This document shows positions 7,040-15,824 of a DNA stretch of 32,050 bases, piece by piece. Both the position numbers and the translations under genes were made by a program. Source of the stretch: Streptomyces lushanensis (GTDB lineage: Bacteria > Actinomycetota > Actinomycetes > Streptomycetales > Streptomycetaceae); assembly GCF_001700515.1 (NCBI RefSeq), contig NZ_MAUD01000076.1:1-32050 (forward strand). Reading direction: 5' to 3'. The notes below the pieces were generated by a model. The model saw nothing but the letters and a program-made list of their open reading frames with translations, was not told the origin of the DNA and did no database searches. Numbering within the stretch: position 1 is the first letter of the stretch; the number at the start of each line of letters is the position of its first letter.

Positions 7040-7072
7040 AATCCGTGCGCGGGCGTAATCCGTGCGCGGGCG
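7040..7072. repeat. Tandem repeat, 17-bp period, before the GNAT gene
   Basis: aatccgtgcgcgggcg occurs at 7040-7055 and again at 7057-7072, identical over 16 bases. It lies directly upstream of the -10 element at 7087, so it may be a regulator site, or it may be simple slippage. Confidence 0.7.
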
Positions 7073-7086
7073 CGCGCGGGCGGCGG

Positions 7087-7099
7087 CACAATGGGCCAA
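7087..7099 (+). promoter_or_regulatory. -10 element giving a leaderless GNAT transcript
   Basis: cacaat at 7087-7092 matches five of six bases of TATAAT if the first base is ignored, and is followed by six bases and then ATG 7099. Transcription would start on the A of the start codon. No clear -35 box is seen. Confidence 0.45.
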
Positions 7100-7632
7100 T
7101 GCCCCGGTTCATCGCTCCCGACGTACGGGTCCAGGCCTCCTTCCTCGACGCGATGGCGGAGTTCGTGGCGGAGGGCGCGGGCGAACGGGCCCTGCTTCTC
7201 CACGAGATGGAGGAGTTCGCGGCGAGCTGGCACCGGCCCGAGGTCTTCGCGGCCTATGTGGACCGGCTCAACGCCGAGCCGCTGGAGGAGACTCCGCGTG
7301 TCGCCGGCTGGGTGCCCAACACCACGCTCTGGTACGTCGACGGCGACACCTTTCTCGGCCGCCTCGCCATCCGCCACCGCCTCAACCCCTTTCTGCGTGA
7401 ACTGGGCGGCCACATCGGCTATGCCGTACGTCCCAGTGCCCGTCGGCGCGGCCACGCGACCGCGATGCTGGCCGCGGCCGTCCCGGTCGCGCGCGGGCTC
7501 GGTATCGAGTCCGTCCTCGTCACGTGCGACACCACGAACACCGCCTCGCGCAAGGTGATCGAGGCGGCGGGCGGAGTGCTGGAGGACGAGCGCGGAGGAA
7601 AACTGCGCTTCTGGATCGGGCCGGCCGTCTGA
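7099..7632 (+). CDS. GNAT family N-acetyltransferase
   Basis: A 177-residue acetyl-CoA-dependent acyltransferase. The acetyl-CoA pyrophosphate loop is visible in GYAVRPSARRRGHATAML (R-R-x-G-x-A type), followed by ESVLVTCDTTNTASRKVIEA, the typical N-x-x-S-x-x-V-I-E motif. The N-terminal 60 residues with LLLHEMEEFAASWHRPEVF form the acceptor-side helices. The substrate cannot be told. ATG 7099 is chosen because the preceding sequence is non-coding in character and a -10 box is placed for a leaderless message; no Shine-Dalgarno is present. In its position it lies between the inserted region and the TIGR03936 gene and may belong to the conserved backbone. Confidence 0.85.
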   Translation: MPRFIAPDVRVQASFLDAMAEFVAEGAGERALLLHEMEEFAASWHRPEVFAAYVDRLNAEPLEETPRVAGWVPNTTLWYVDGDTFLGRLAIRHRLNPFLRELGGHIGYAVRPSARRRGHATAMLAAAVPVARGLGIESVLVTCDTTNTASRKVIEAAGGVLEDERGGKLRFWIGPAV

Positions 7633-7842
7633 CGCGTCCCGCGGGTGTCCTGTCGGTCACGGCACGTCCCCCGCGGAAGGCCGGGGAACTGTCGGAGGGC
7701 CTTACGCGTACTCTGGGTAGTACAACGATCGTCCCCGGCGCGGAGCCCGCACCCGAGATCTCCTTGCGGAAGCGGGGCTGAGCCGGGACCCGGGGGTCAC
7801 CCCACGTCCGAGGGCGGCGCGTCACCGCGTACCGCCCGCACC

Positions 7843-7859
7843 GAGGAGAAGAAGCACTG
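7843..7859 (+). promoter_or_regulatory. Ribosome-binding site pointing to a CTG start at 7857
   Basis: GAGGAG at 7843-7848 is followed 8 bases later by CTG (7857-7859), in frame with the TIGR03936 gene. The first acceptable GTG (7899) has no such site. The 224 bases between the GNAT stop and this site hold TAC-rich -10-like words near 7709-7726 but no convincing complete promoter. Confidence 0.45.
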
Positions 7860-7898
7860 GGCAAGCGACAGCCCGAAGGCCCACCACCCGCACCGGCG

Positions 7899-8681
7899 GT
7901 GCAGCGCATCCGACTGCGCTACACCAAGCGCGGGCGCCTCCGGTTCACCAGCCACCGTGACTTCCAGCGCGCCTTCGAGCGGGCGCTGCGCCGCGCCGAT
8001 GTACCGATGGCGTACTCGGCGGGGTTCACCCCGCACCCGAAGGTCTCGTACGCCAATGCCGCACCCACCGGCACGGGCAGTGAGGCCGAGTTCCTGGAGA
8101 TCGCCCTGGTGGAGGCGCGCGACCCGGACAAGCTGCGTGAGCTGCTGGACGAGTCGCTGCCGGCCGGACTCGACATCGTCGACGCCGTCGAGGCCCGTAC
8201 GTCGGGGCTCGCCGACCGGCTGACCGCTTCCGTCTGGGAGCTGCGGCTGGACGGCGTCGAGCCGCAGCGGGCCGAAGAGGCCGTGCGGGCCTTTCTCGCC
8301 GCCGAGTCGGTCGAGGTGGAACGCCGTACGAAGAACGGTCTGCGGACCTTCGACGCACGGAGTGCCGTGGTGACCCTGGAGTCCGCTCCTCCACAGGCTG
8401 ATAGGCCGGGGGACGGGCCCTGTGCGATACTGCGGCTGGTTGTACGGCACGCAACACCCGCCGTCCGACCCGACGACGTCCTGTCCGGTCTCCGAGCTGT
8501 GGCCGACCTGGCGCCGCCGGTCCCCGCAGCGGTGACCAGGCTGGCGCAGGGGCTCTTCGACGAGGAGACCGGCACGGTGACCGACCCGCTCGCGCCCGAC
8601 CGCGAGGCAGTCCGGCCCGCCTCATCCACGGCCGCCGTACTCGCCGCCGCGAAGGCGCCGGAAGGTGCAGGTTCCGCGTAG
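7899..8681 (+). CDS. TIGR03936/DUF2344 radical SAM-associated protein
   Basis: 260 residues from GTG 7899, or 274 from a possible CTG at 7857. Hallmarks are IRLRYTKRGRLRFTSHRDF at the N-terminus, FERALRRADVPMAYSAGFTP and PKVSYANAAPTGTGSEAE. The protein has no cluster-binding cysteines of its own; the family accompanies, or is fused to, TIGR03960 radical SAM proteins, here at 999-2921. Its role is unknown, but the steady link to rne, rplU and rpmA suggests RNA or ribosome modification (inference). The CTG start would give MGKRQPEGPPPAPAVQRIR, which is how I recall homologues beginning. RNase E/G follows after a 232-base leader. Confidence 0.85.
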   Translation: MQRIRLRYTKRGRLRFTSHRDFQRAFERALRRADVPMAYSAGFTPHPKVSYANAAPTGTGSEAEFLEIALVEARDPDKLRELLDESLPAGLDIVDAVEARTSGLADRLTASVWELRLDGVEPQRAEEAVRAFLAAESVEVERRTKNGLRTFDARSAVVTLESAPPQADRPGDGPCAILRLVVRHATPAVRPDDVLSGLRAVADLAPPVPAAVTRLAQGLFDEETGTVTDPLAPDREAVRPASSTAAVLAAAKAPEGAGSA

Positions 8682-8803
8682 GGCGGTCGTTGTAGCGCAG
8701 CTCTGGGACTCGGGAGCCACCTGGGTCGGGCCGCGCACTGACCAGAAGACTTTCGCCAGGCCGTGCGTACATCGCGCAGGGAACCGGCGAGCCAGACATA
8801 ACA

Positions 8804-8893
8804 GCTCCCGTGCGGCGCCCGCGCCCCGGACGGCGGCATTCGCGCACTGCGCGGGCCGCGGCCGGACCGGATCCAGGCGCGGCGCCCGGGAGC
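8804..8893 (+). other. Structured leader upstream of the RNase E/G gene
   Basis: gctcccg (8804-8810) pairs with cgggagc (8887-8893), and ggcgcc (8814-8819) with ggcgcc (8881-8886), leaving a 3-base bulge. Inside lie small GC hairpins (8842-8852 and 8854-8863). The outer stem ends 5 bases before the GGGAGA ribosome-binding site (8899-8904). RNase E is known to control its own mRNA through its leader in enterobacteria; a similar role here is inference. Confidence 0.4.
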
Positions 8894-8913
8894 GTGACGG
8901 GAGAAACCCCCGC

Positions 8914-11900
8914 ATGCTTGAGCCCACCGAACCCGGAAACCCCGGGAACCCCGACTACGACAACAACAACGACAACAACGCTGGGAACGACACTCCCAGC
9001 GACACGCTGCCGCCGCGCCGCAGGCGGCGGGCCGCCTCCCGGCCCGCCGGGCCGCCGGCCGCAGGTGCCGGGAGCGGCGACGCCGTGAGCGTGGCCGAGA
9101 CCGTCGTGCCGGCCGTACCGGCCGCCGAGGCGGCTGTGGCGGACGCCGTGGCCGAGGAGCCCGCGCCGCCGCGTACGCGCCGCCGCGCGACCCGCAAGGC
9201 GGCGGCGCCCGAGGCGGCCGTGCCTGAGGCGGTCGCGCCCGAGGTGACGGCCGGGACGGCTCCGTCGGCGGAGAGCGCCGGGACGGCTGTGGCCGAGGAG
9301 GCCGCGCCGCCGCGCGCGCGCCGCCGTGCCACACGCAAGGCAGCGGCGCCGGTCGAGACCGCCGAGCCTGCCGAGACGCAGGAGAGCGCCGAGAGTGCCG
9401 AGGGCACCGACGGTGCCGGGACGGCTGTGGCCGAGGAGGCCGCGCCGCCGCGTACGCGCCGCCGTGCCACCCGCAGGGCCACCGCGCCCGAGGCCGCCAC
9501 CTCCGAGGCCGCCGTGCCCGAGATCGTCGTGCCCGAGATCGTCGTGCCCGAGCCGGAGGCCGTCGAGGCCGCCGCCGAGGAGGGCCCGGCCGAGGAGCCC
9601 GAGTCCGTGGAGCCCGAGCCCAAGCCCGCCACCCGTACGCGCCGTCGCGCCACCCGCAGGGCCACCGCGCCCGCCGGCGCGCCGGGCGGCGACGAGGGCG
9701 GCAGCCAGGAGGGCGAGGGCCTGCCGCAGGACGTGGTCGCGCAGATCAGCGCCGACGAGGAGCACGTCCAGGCCGCCGAGAAGGCCGCGAGCCGTGGCCG
9801 TACGCGTCGCAGGGCCACCGCGCCGGAGACCACCGCCACCAGCGCTCCCGAGCCTGTGGGCGGGGCTCCGGCCGTGTCCGCCGTGGAGCCCGCCGAGGCG
9901 CCCGAGCGCTCGCGCCGCCGTGCCACCCGGCCCGCCGTGGCCGTCTTCCAGGCGCCCGTCTTCACCGAGCCCATGTTCCAGACGCCGGAGACCGCGGCAG
10001 CCGCCGCGGCAGCGGGCCGGCCCGCGTACGACGACGCCTACGACACCGACTACTCCGCCGACGCCGACCTCGATCTCGACCAGGACCAGGACCTCGACCA
10101 CGAGGCCGGGACCGTGGCGGCGGCCGAGCCCGTCGCCGCGCCGGAGCCGTCGGGCCGTCGCAGGCGCCGCCGCCGCGGTGAGTCCGCCGAGCCGGTGGAG
10201 AGCGCGCCGGTCGCCGAGGAGCTGCCGCGCGACGCCCGTGACTCCGTGGACGAGGCCGGGACCGACGCGGAGCAGTCCGCCGACGGCGACGACTCCGACG
10301 AGTACGAGGACCGTCCCTCGCGCCGCCGTCGCCGCGGCGGCCGTCGCCGTCGCCGTGGCGAGTCCGCCGAGGCCGACGAGACCACCGACGAGCAGCACGA
10401 CGAGTCCGCCGAGTCCGCCGACTACAGCGACGGCGACGCGGACGACGAGGAGCACGACGACGCCGAGGGCGCGGACCACGCCGAGTCCTCCGGGGGCGGC
10501 TCCTCCAGCAGCCGTCGCCGCCGTCGCCGCCGCCGTCGCAGCGGTGACGGCGCGGCCGAGGCCGAGTCGGGCGGTGACGATCCGGAGCGTACGGTCGTCA
10601 AGGTCCGCGAGCCGCGTGAGCGGCGCGGCAAGGACACCGAGCCCGGCACCGGCGCCGACGAGGTGCAGTCCATCAAGGGCTCGACGCGCCTGGAGGCCAA
10701 GAAGCAGCGCCGCCGCGAGGGACGCGAGCAGGGCCGCCGCAGGGTGCCGATCATCACCGAGGCGGAGTTCCTCGCCCGGCGCGAGGCCGTCGAGCGTGTG
10801 ATGGTCGTCCGGCAGAACGGCGAGCGCACCCAGATCGGTGTCCTGGAGGACAACGTCCTGGTCGAGCACTACGTCAACAAGGAACAGGCCACCAGCTACG
10901 TCGGCAATGTCTACCTGGGCAAGGTGCAGAACGTACTGCCGTCCATGGAGGCCGCCTTCGTCGACATCGGCAAGGGCCGCAACGCCGTGCTGTACGCGGG
11001 CGAGGTCAACTTCGAGGCACTGGGCATGGCCAACGGCCCGCGCCGGATCGAGAGCGCCCTCAAGTCCGGTCAGTCGGTGCTCGTGCAGGTGACGAAGGAC
11101 CCGATCGGCCACAAGGGCGCCCGGCTCACCAGCCAGGTCTCGCTGCCCGGCCGCTATCTGGTCTATGTGCCCGAGGGCTCGATGACCGGCATCAGCCGCA
11201 AGCTGCCCGACACCGAGCGGGCCCGGCTCAAGACCATCCTCAAGAAGATCGTTCCCGAGGACGCGGGCGTCATCGTCCGTACGGCCGCGGAGGGCGCCAG
11301 CGAGGACGAGCTGCGCCGTGATGTCGAACGGCTCCAGGGTCAGTGGGAGGACATCAAGAAGAGGACGAAGAGCGGCAACGCTCCGACGCTTCTCTACGGT
11401 GAGCCCGACATGACCGTCCGGGTCGTGCGCGACATCTTCAACGAGGACTTCACCAAGGTCATCGTCAGCGGCGAGCAGGCGTGGGCGACCATCCACGGCT
11501 ATGTCACGCATGTCGCCCCCGATCTCTCCGACCGGCTGTCGCGCTGGACCGGCGAGGCCGATGTCTTCGCGACGTACCGGATCGACGAGCAGCTCATGAA
11601 GGCACTGGACCGGAAGGTCTGGCTGCCGAGCGGTGGGTCGCTGGTGATCGACAAGACCGAGGCCATGGTCGTGGTCGACGTCAACACCGGGAAGTTCACC
11701 GGACAGGGCGGCAATCTGGAGGAGACCGTCACCAGGAACAACCTGGAGGCGGCCGAGGAGATCGTGCGCCAGTTGCGGCTGCGCGACCTCGGCGGGATCG
11801 TCGTCATCGACTTCATCGACATGGTGCTGGAGTCCAACCGGGATCTGGTGCTGCGGCGGCTGCTGGAGTGCCTGGGCCGGGACCGTACGAAGCACCAGGT

Positions 11901-13098
11901 CGCCGAGGTCACCTCGCTGGGCCTGGTGCAGATGACCCGCAAGCGGGTCGGCCAGGGGCTGCTGGAGTCGTTCTCCGAGACCTGTGTGCACTGCAACGGG
12001 CGCGGTGTGATCGTCCATATGGAGCAGCCCACCACGGCCGGTGGCGGTGGCAACGGCAAGCGCTCCAAGAAGCGCGGTCGTGGCGGTGTGTCCGGTGCGG
12101 ACCACGAGCACGAGCACGAGTTCGCCGGGCTCGCGGCGGAGACCGAGGCCGAGAGCGAGACGGAGGCCGAGGTGGCCGCGGAGGTGGCCGCTCCGGCCGC
12201 GCTCGCGGAGCCGGCCTTCGCGCCGGACGAGGAGCTGTTCAGCAGCGTGGCGGAGGCCGAGGCCGCCGTACGGGGACGTTCGCGCCGCCGTGCGTCGCGC
12301 AAGGCGACCGCTCCGGCCGGCTCGCCGAGGGCCGTGGAGCCCGAGGCCCCGGCCGAGGCTCCCGCCGAGGCACCGGTGGCGGCGCTCGCGGCCGAGACGG
12401 CCGAGGCGCCCGAGGTGGTGGCCGAGGTGGCCGAGCCCGAGGCTGAGGCGCCCGTCGAGGAGGCTCCCAAGGGCCGTACGCGCCGCCGGGCCACGCGCAA
12501 GGCGACGGCCCCGGCCGGTTCGCCGAAGGCCGGGGACGACGCGGCCGCGGCCGAGGTGGTCGTGCCCGCCGCCGAGCCCGTCCCCGTACCGGCCGAGCCG
12601 GAGGCCGCGCCGGCGGTGGAGACGGTGCGGACGGTGGAGGAGACGCCGGAGGAGCCGCCCGTGGCGGCACCCCCGCGCGCCCGCCGCCGGGCGACCCGCA
12701 AGGTCACGGCACCGGCCGGTCCGCCCTCGGGCGCCGAGGACGCGGCGGTCGTCGTGGTGGCGTCGGCGAAGCCCGACACGGCGCCCGGCGAGCCCGCGGA
12801 GGCATCCGCACAGGACACTCCGGACGCTCAGGACGCCCCGGAGGCCCCGGACGCCCCGGAGCCCTCGGAGGAGGCGCCCGCGGCCAAGAAGACGGCACGC
12901 AAGACCGCCGCCAAGAAGTCCGCCGTGAAGAAGACGGCCGCCAAGAAGACGACGGCCAAGAAGACCGCGGTGAAGAAGACGACCACGGCGAAGAAGGCGA
13001 CGACGGCCAAGAAGACGGCCGCGAAGTCGACGGCCAAGAAGACCGCGGCGGCGGAACAGCAGACGCCGTCCGGGGTCAGCGCCTCCACGGAGGAGTAG
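8914..13098 (+). CDS. rne: RNase E/G family endoribonuclease
   Basis: A 1,394-residue endoribonuclease that starts mRNA decay and processes rRNA. The catalytic core spans about residues 600-1040: an S1 RNA-binding domain ([15 protein letters not shown], then [20 protein letters not shown]), the metal-binding aspartates D922 ([12 protein letters not shown]) and D966 (VVIDFIDM), and the zinc-link cysteines C1024 and C1027 (CVHCNGRG). The core is central, as in Streptomyces enzymes. Long disordered arms on both sides carry nine copies of an [15 protein letters not shown] motif, RRRRR blocks and acidic DDE tracts. The C-terminus is a lysine/alanine tail like histone H1. ATG 8914 is chosen for its GGGAGA site; upstream codons in frame have no matching start signal. 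Confidence 0.95.
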   Translation: MLEPTEPGNPGNPDYDNNNDNNAGNDTPSDTLPPRRRRRAASRPAGPPAAGAGSGDAVSVAETVVPAVPAAEAAVADAVAEEPAPPRTRRRATRKAAAPEAAVPEAVAPEVTAGTAPSAESAGTAVAEEAAPPRARRRATRKAAAPVETAEPAETQESAESAEGTDGAGTAVAEEAAPPRTRRRATRRATAPEAATSEAAVPEIVVPEIVVPEPEAVEAAAEEGPAEEPESVEPEPKPATRTRRRATRRATAPAGAPGGDEGGSQEGEGLPQDVVAQISADEEHVQAAEKAASRGRTRRRATAPETTATSAPEPVGGAPAVSAVEPAEAPERSRRRATRPAVAVFQAPVFTEPMFQTPETAAAAAAAGRPAYDDAYDTDYSADADLDLDQDQDLDHEAGTVAAAEPVAAPEPSGRRRRRRRGESAEPVESAPVAEELPRDARDSVDEAGTDAEQSADGDDSDEYEDRPSRRRRRGGRRRRRGESAEADETTDEQHDESAESADYSDGDADDEEHDDAEGADHAESSGGGSSSSRRRRRRRRRSGDGAAEAESGGDDPERTVVKVREPRERRGKDTEPGTGADEVQSIKGSTRLEAKKQRRREGREQGRRRVPIITEAEFLARREAVERVMVVRQNGERTQIGVLEDNVLVEHYVNKEQATSYVGNVYLGKVQNVLPSMEAAFVDIGKGRNAVLYAGEVNFEALGMANGPRRIESALKSGQSVLVQVTKDPIGHKGARLTSQVSLPGRYLVYVPEGSMTGISRKLPDTERARLKTILKKIVPEDAGVIVRTAAEGASEDELRRDVERLQGQWEDIKKRTKSGNAPTLLYGEPDMTVRVVRDIFNEDFTKVIVSGEQAWATIHGYVTHVAPDLSDRLSRWTGEADVFATYRIDEQLMKALDRKVWLPSGGSLVIDKTEAMVVVDVNTGKFTGQGGNLEETVTRNNLEAAEEIVRQLRLRDLGGIVVIDFIDMVLESNRDLVLRRLLECLGRDRTKHQVAEVTSLGLVQMTRKRVGQGLLESFSETCVHCNGRGVIVHMEQPTTAGGGGNGKRSKKRGRGGVSGADHEHEHEFAGLAAETEAESETEAEVAAEVAAPAALAEPAFAPDEELFSSVAEAEAAVRGRSRRRASRKATAPAGSPRAVEPEAPAEAPAEAPVAALAAETAEAPEVVAEVAEPEAEAPVEEAPKGRTRRRATRKATAPAGSPKAGDDAAAAEVVVPAAEPVPVPAEPEAAPAVETVRTVEETPEEPPVAAPPRARRRATRKVTAPAGPPSGAEDAAVVVVASAKPDTAPGEPAEASAQDTPDAQDAPEAPDAPEPSEEAPAAKKTARKTAAKKSAVKKTAAKKTTAKKTAVKKTTTAKKATTAKKTAAKSTAKKTAAAEQQTPSGVSASTEE
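9169..9936 (+). repeat. N-terminal arginine-motif repeats in RNase E/G
   Basis: Six copies of the peptide [14 protein letters not shown] or close variants, starting near 9169, 9313, 9451, 9634, 9805 and 9907, separated by acidic, Ala/Val/Glu-rich spacers of variable length. The copies differ at third codon positions but keep the protein motif, so selection on the peptide is likely. Confidence 0.75.
12277..12711 (+). repeat. C-terminal arginine-motif repeats in RNase E/G
   Basis: Three further copies, [34 protein letters not shown] and [17 protein letters not shown], begin near 12280, 12478 and 12679. They are more alike to each other than to the N-terminal set, in particular in the added AGSP/AGPP ending. 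Confidence 0.75.
12886..13047 (+). repeat. Lysine/alanine-rich H1-like tail of RNase E/G
   Basis: Some fifty codons of KKTA, AKKT and VKKT units resembling histone H1 and HU C-terminal tails of actinobacteria. Such tails bind nucleic acid non-specifically; here it would give the enzyme a cationic RNA- or DNA-binding end. Confidence 0.75.
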
Positions 13099-13118
13099 GG
13101 CTCCGGCCGTACGGGCGT

Positions 13119-13134
13119 ACCGGCTCCGGCCGGT
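13119..13134 (+). terminator. Weak stem-loop after RNase E/G
   Basis: accggc / gccggt, 6 bp with a 4-base loop, 20 bases after the stop. No T-run. Possible terminator before the rplU promoter. Confidence 0.35.
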
Positions 13135-13199
13135 CGCCGTACGGGTCCTCGAACGCCGGACGGGCCGCCACACCGGTCCGTCCGGCGCGGGGACCTGGT

Positions 13200-13229
13200 T
13201 TGACCCCCCGCACAGGCGGCCCGTACTCT
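13200..13229 (+). promoter_or_regulatory. Promoter of rplU-rpmA
   Basis: TTGACC (13200-13205), 18-base spacer, TACTCT (13224-13229): a good match to the vegetative HrdB-type consensus. The transcript would start near 13236, leaving a leader of about 147 bases that contains a cctcccg/cgggggagg stem near 13274-13294. Confidence 0.7.
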
Positions 13230-13382
13230 AAACCTTCGGCGTGTTCCAATGCGCGCCCACTCCTGAGCACCCACCTCCCGGATCCCGGGGGAGGCCGCTC
13301 GTCCTGTCAGGATCGTCATGGGCCCCGGCCCGTGCGGGCGGCTGGCATCAGGGGTTCCGTTCCGAGCGAGAGTGAGATCCGC

Positions 13383-13703
13383 GTGTACGCCATCGTGCGC
13401 AGCGGTGGCCGCCAGCACAAGGTTGCTGTCGGTGACATCGTTGAGGTTGACAAGATTTCCACCGCCAAGGTCGGCGACACAGTGGAGCTCAGGACCCTGC
13501 TCGTGGTCGACGGCGACGCCGTCACCAGCGACCCGTGGGTGCTGGACGGCATCAAGGTCACGGCCGAGGTCGTGGACCACCACAAGGGCGCGAAGATCGA
13601 CATCCTTCGCTACAAGAACAAGACCGGCTACCGCCGTCGCCAGGGTCACCGTCAGCAGTACACGGCGATCAGGGTCACCGGTATCCCCGCGGCTGCGAAG
13701 TAA
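13383..13703 (+). CDS. rplU: 50S ribosomal protein L21
   Basis: 106 residues, the normal L21 length. It begins [18 protein letters not shown], which matches the family start, and ends with the RNA-binding loop [19 protein letters not shown] and VTGIPA. L21 sits on the 23S rRNA of the large subunit. GTG 13383 is chosen on the protein start; an imperfect GAGAG sequence lies upstream. It is first in a two-gene operon with rpmA (14-base gap), driven by the promoter at 13200. Confidence 0.97.
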   Translation: MYAIVRSGGRQHKVAVGDIVEVDKISTAKVGDTVELRTLLVVDGDAVTSDPWVLDGIKVTAEVVDHHKGAKIDILRYKNKTGYRRRQGHRQQYTAIRVTGIPAAAK

Positions 13704-13717
13704 GGGACTGAGGAGAC

Positions 13718-13975
13718 ATGGCACACAAGAAGGGCGCATCGTCCACTCGGAACGGGCGCGACTCGAATGCTCAGCGGCTCGGCGTGAAGCGCTTCGGCGG
13801 TCAGGTCGTCAACGCCGGTGAGATCCTCGTCCGCCAGCGCGGCACGCACTTCCACCCGGGCTCGGGCGTCGGCCGTGGCGGCGACGACACGCTGTTCGCG
13901 CTGAACGCCGGCGCGGTGGAGTTCGGCACCAGCCGTGGCCGCAAGGTCGTGAACATCGTTCCGGTCGCCGAGTAG
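13718..13975 (+). CDS. rpmA: 50S ribosomal protein L27
   Basis: 85 residues beginning [16 protein letters not shown], with [21 protein letters not shown] and [20 protein letters not shown], all diagnostic for L27. The flexible N-terminus reaches the peptidyl-transferase centre. There is no N-terminal cleavage extension of the Firmicutes kind. GAGGAG precedes the ATG. A strong stem-loop follows 31 bases after the stop. Confidence 0.97.
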   Translation: MAHKKGASSTRNGRDSNAQRLGVKRFGGQVVNAGEILVRQRGTHFHPGSGVGRGGDDTLFALNAGAVEFGTSRGRKVVNIVPVAE

Positions 13976-14006
13976 TCAGGCACCCGTAGAGCGGTTTTCC
14001 TCGCGA

Positions 14007-14045
14007 GGGCGGACCTCACTTCCCGGCCGGGAAGCGGGTCCGCCC
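14007..14045 (+). terminator. Terminator after rpmA
   Basis: gggcggacc pairs with ggtccgccc (9 bp) and encloses a second palindromic stem cttcccggccgggaag; ttcg follows. It separates the ribosomal protein operon from obg, perhaps only partly, since obg starts 48 bases later and has no other obvious promoter. Confidence 0.65.
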
Positions 14046-14093
14046 TTCGCGTGTTCCACAGAAGACATTTCCGTACGTACTGGAGGCAATCCC

Positions 14094-15530
14094 ATGACCA
14101 CCTTCGTGGACCGCGTCGAGCTGCATGTCGCCGCGGGTAGCGGAGGCCACGGCTGCGCCTCCGTACACCGTGAGAAGTTCAAGCCGCTGGGCGGCCCCGA
14201 CGGCGGCAACGGCGGCCGTGGCGGCGATGTCGTCCTGGTCGTCGACCAGTCCGTGACGACCCTGCTCGACTACCACCACTCGCCGCACCGCAAGGCCACC
14301 AACGGCAAGCCCGGCGAGGGCGGCAACCGCTCGGGCAAGGACGGCCAGGACCTGGTCCTGCCGGTGCCCGACGGCACGGTCGTCCTGGACAAGCACGGCA
14401 CCGTACTCGCCGATCTGGTCGGCCAGGGCACCACCTATGTGGCCGCCGAGGGCGGTCGCGGCGGTCTGGGCAACGCGGCGCTCGCCTCGGCCCGCCGCAA
14501 GGCCCCGGGCTTCGCGCTGCTCGGCGAGCCGGGCCAGGCCGGTGATGTGGTGCTGGAGCTGAAGACCGTCGCGGACGTGGCGCTCGTGGGCTATCCGAGC
14601 GCCGGCAAGTCCTCGCTGATCTCCGTGCTCTCGGCGGCCAAGCCGAAGATCGCGGACTATCCGTTCACCACGCTGGTGCCCAACCTGGGCGTGGTCACGG
14701 CCGGGTCGACCGTCTACACCATCGCGGACGTGCCCGGACTGATCCCCGGCGCCAGCCAGGGCCGCGGTCTGGGGCTGGAGTTCCTGCGCCATGTCGAGCG
14801 CTGCTCGGTGCTCGTGCACGTGCTGGACACGGCCACGCTGGAGTCCGACCGCGACCCGCTCACCGACCTCGATGTCATCGAGGAGGAGCTGAAGCAGTAC
14901 GGCGGTCTGGGCGACCGGCCCCGGGTCGTGGTCCTCAACAAGATCGACATCCCGGACGGACAGGATCTCGCCGAGATGATCCGGCCCGATCTCGAACGCC
15001 GCGGCTACCGTGTCTTCGAGGCGTCGGCCGTGGCCCGCACCGGGCTCAGGGACCTGTCGTTCGCGCTCGCCGAGGTCGTCGCCAAGGCCCGCGCCGACCG
15101 GCCGAAGGAGGAGGCGACGAGGATCGTCATCCGCCCGAAGGCCGTCGACGACGCCGGCTTCACCGTCACCCTGGAGGACGACGGGATCTACCGGGTGCGC
15201 GGCGAGAAGCCCGAACGCTGGGTGCGCCAGACCGACTTCAGCAACGACGAGGCCGTCGGCTATCTCGCGGACCGGCTCAACCGCCTCGGTGTCGAGGACG
15301 AGTTGATGAAGGCCGGTGCGCGCGCGGGCGACGGTGTGGCCATCGGCGGCGAGGAGGACGCGGTCGTCTTCGACTGGGAGCCCACGATGATGGCGGGTGC
15401 GGAGATGCTCGGCCGCCGTGGCGAGGACCACCGGCTGGAGGCGCCGCGCCCGGCCGCGCAGCGGCGCAGGGACCGGGACGCCGAGCGGGACGACGCGCAG
15501 AAGGAGTACGACGCGTTCGAGCCCTTCTGA
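14094..15530 (+). CDS. obgE: GTPase Obg/CgtA
   Basis: A 478-residue ribosome-associated GTPase involved in 50S assembly and, in Streptomyces, in the onset of aerial growth and sporulation. The glycine-rich Obg fold is at residues 1-157 ([20 protein letters not shown] and several GGRGG stretches). The G domain has the P-loop G166-YPSAGKS, DVPG at D212 and NKID at N282. The OCT domain follows at about 350-430 ([19 protein letters not shown]). The acidic tail of about 50 residues is typical of actinobacteria. ATG 14094 has GGAGG 6 bases upstream. The order rplU-rpmA-obg is conserved widely in bacteria. Confidence 0.97.
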   Translation: MTTFVDRVELHVAAGSGGHGCASVHREKFKPLGGPDGGNGGRGGDVVLVVDQSVTTLLDYHHSPHRKATNGKPGEGGNRSGKDGQDLVLPVPDGTVVLDKHGTVLADLVGQGTTYVAAEGGRGGLGNAALASARRKAPGFALLGEPGQAGDVVLELKTVADVALVGYPSAGKSSLISVLSAAKPKIADYPFTTLVPNLGVVTAGSTVYTIADVPGLIPGASQGRGLGLEFLRHVERCSVLVHVLDTATLESDRDPLTDLDVIEEELKQYGGLGDRPRVVVLNKIDIPDGQDLAEMIRPDLERRGYRVFEASAVARTGLRDLSFALAEVVAKARADRPKEEATRIVIRPKAVDDAGFTVTLEDDGIYRVRGEKPERWVRQTDFSNDEAVGYLADRLNRLGVEDELMKAGARAGDGVAIGGEEDAVVFDWEPTMMAGAEMLGRRGEDHRLEAPRPAAQRRRDRDAERDDAQKEYDAFEPF

Positions 15531-15537
15531 GAGGTGC

Positions 15538-15585
15538 GTCCCCGGTCGCGGGAAGGCCGGGCCGGACCTTCCCGCGACCGGGGAC
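15538..15585 (+). terminator. Very strong stem-loop after obg
   Basis: A perfect 19-bp stem (15538-15556 with 15567-15585) around a 10-base loop, 7 bases after the obg stop. There is no T-run. It is the longest perfect stem among the terminators here. Confidence 0.75.
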
Positions 15586-15615
15586 GGAGCGGCGGCCGGG
15601 CGTGGAGCGGTCCCA

Positions 15616-15647
15616 GGGCGGTCATGGCGTTTTCGCCGTGACCGCCC
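15616..15647 (+). terminator. Second terminator after obg
   Basis: gggcggtcatggcg pairs with cgccgtgaccgccc over 14 bp (one G-U pair) with a tttt loop, followed by ctttcgtgtggttt. With the stem at 15538 it isolates the polymer cluster from obg. Confidence 0.75.
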
Positions 15648-15697
15648 CTTTCGTGTGGTTTCCCTCACCTCCGGCTTCCGGCGCGGGTTCGCGGGTG

Positions 15698-15811
15698 TAC
15701 TAGTGTTCCCAGGTGAATCAGGGGTTGCGTACCGATGTCGCAGGGCTGTGGTCCACCTTGCAAGAGGATTGCCGTGGGTGGGACCATCGCCTCATCCTCT
15801 GAGCCCGCAAG
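15698..15811 (+). promoter_or_regulatory. Promoter-like element and pseudoknot-like leader of the CDP-ribitol synthase gene
   Basis: TACTAG/TAGTGT at 15698-15706 could be a -10 box, with no clear -35. Downstream, tggtccacc (15749-15757) can pair with ggtgggacca (15777-15786, one bulged base). The loop segment agaggat (15763-15769) can pair with atcctct (15794-15800), helped by cttgc (15757-15761) with gcaag (15807-15811). The pairings interleave and share base 15757, so they form either a pseudoknot or two competing folds. The second overlaps the AAGG part of the ribosome-binding region before GTG 15825. Confidence 0.4.
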
Positions 15812-15824
15812 GTAGGTCAGTTCT

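Noticed and set aside
8690..8760. tRNA-like sequence in the rne leader (tagcgcagctctgggactcgggagcc).
   Set aside because: No acceptor stem or anticodon arm can be folded, and no T-loop sequence follows.
9169..13047. CRISPR array or DNA-level satellite in the rne gene.
   Set aside because: Repeats follow the reading frame and differ at synonymous sites, spacers vary in length and encode protein.
8026..13173. A 1,715-codon open frame on the minus strand opposite RNase E/G.
   Set aside because: It is rich in Leu, Gly, Arg and His runs, contains no domain and mirrors the GC-biased codons and repeats of rne. The plus strand holds clear catalytic motifs.
13736..14019. Overlapping frames across rplU, rpmA and obg on the minus strand.
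   Set aside because: They are reversed ribosomal-protein codons without start signals or family features.
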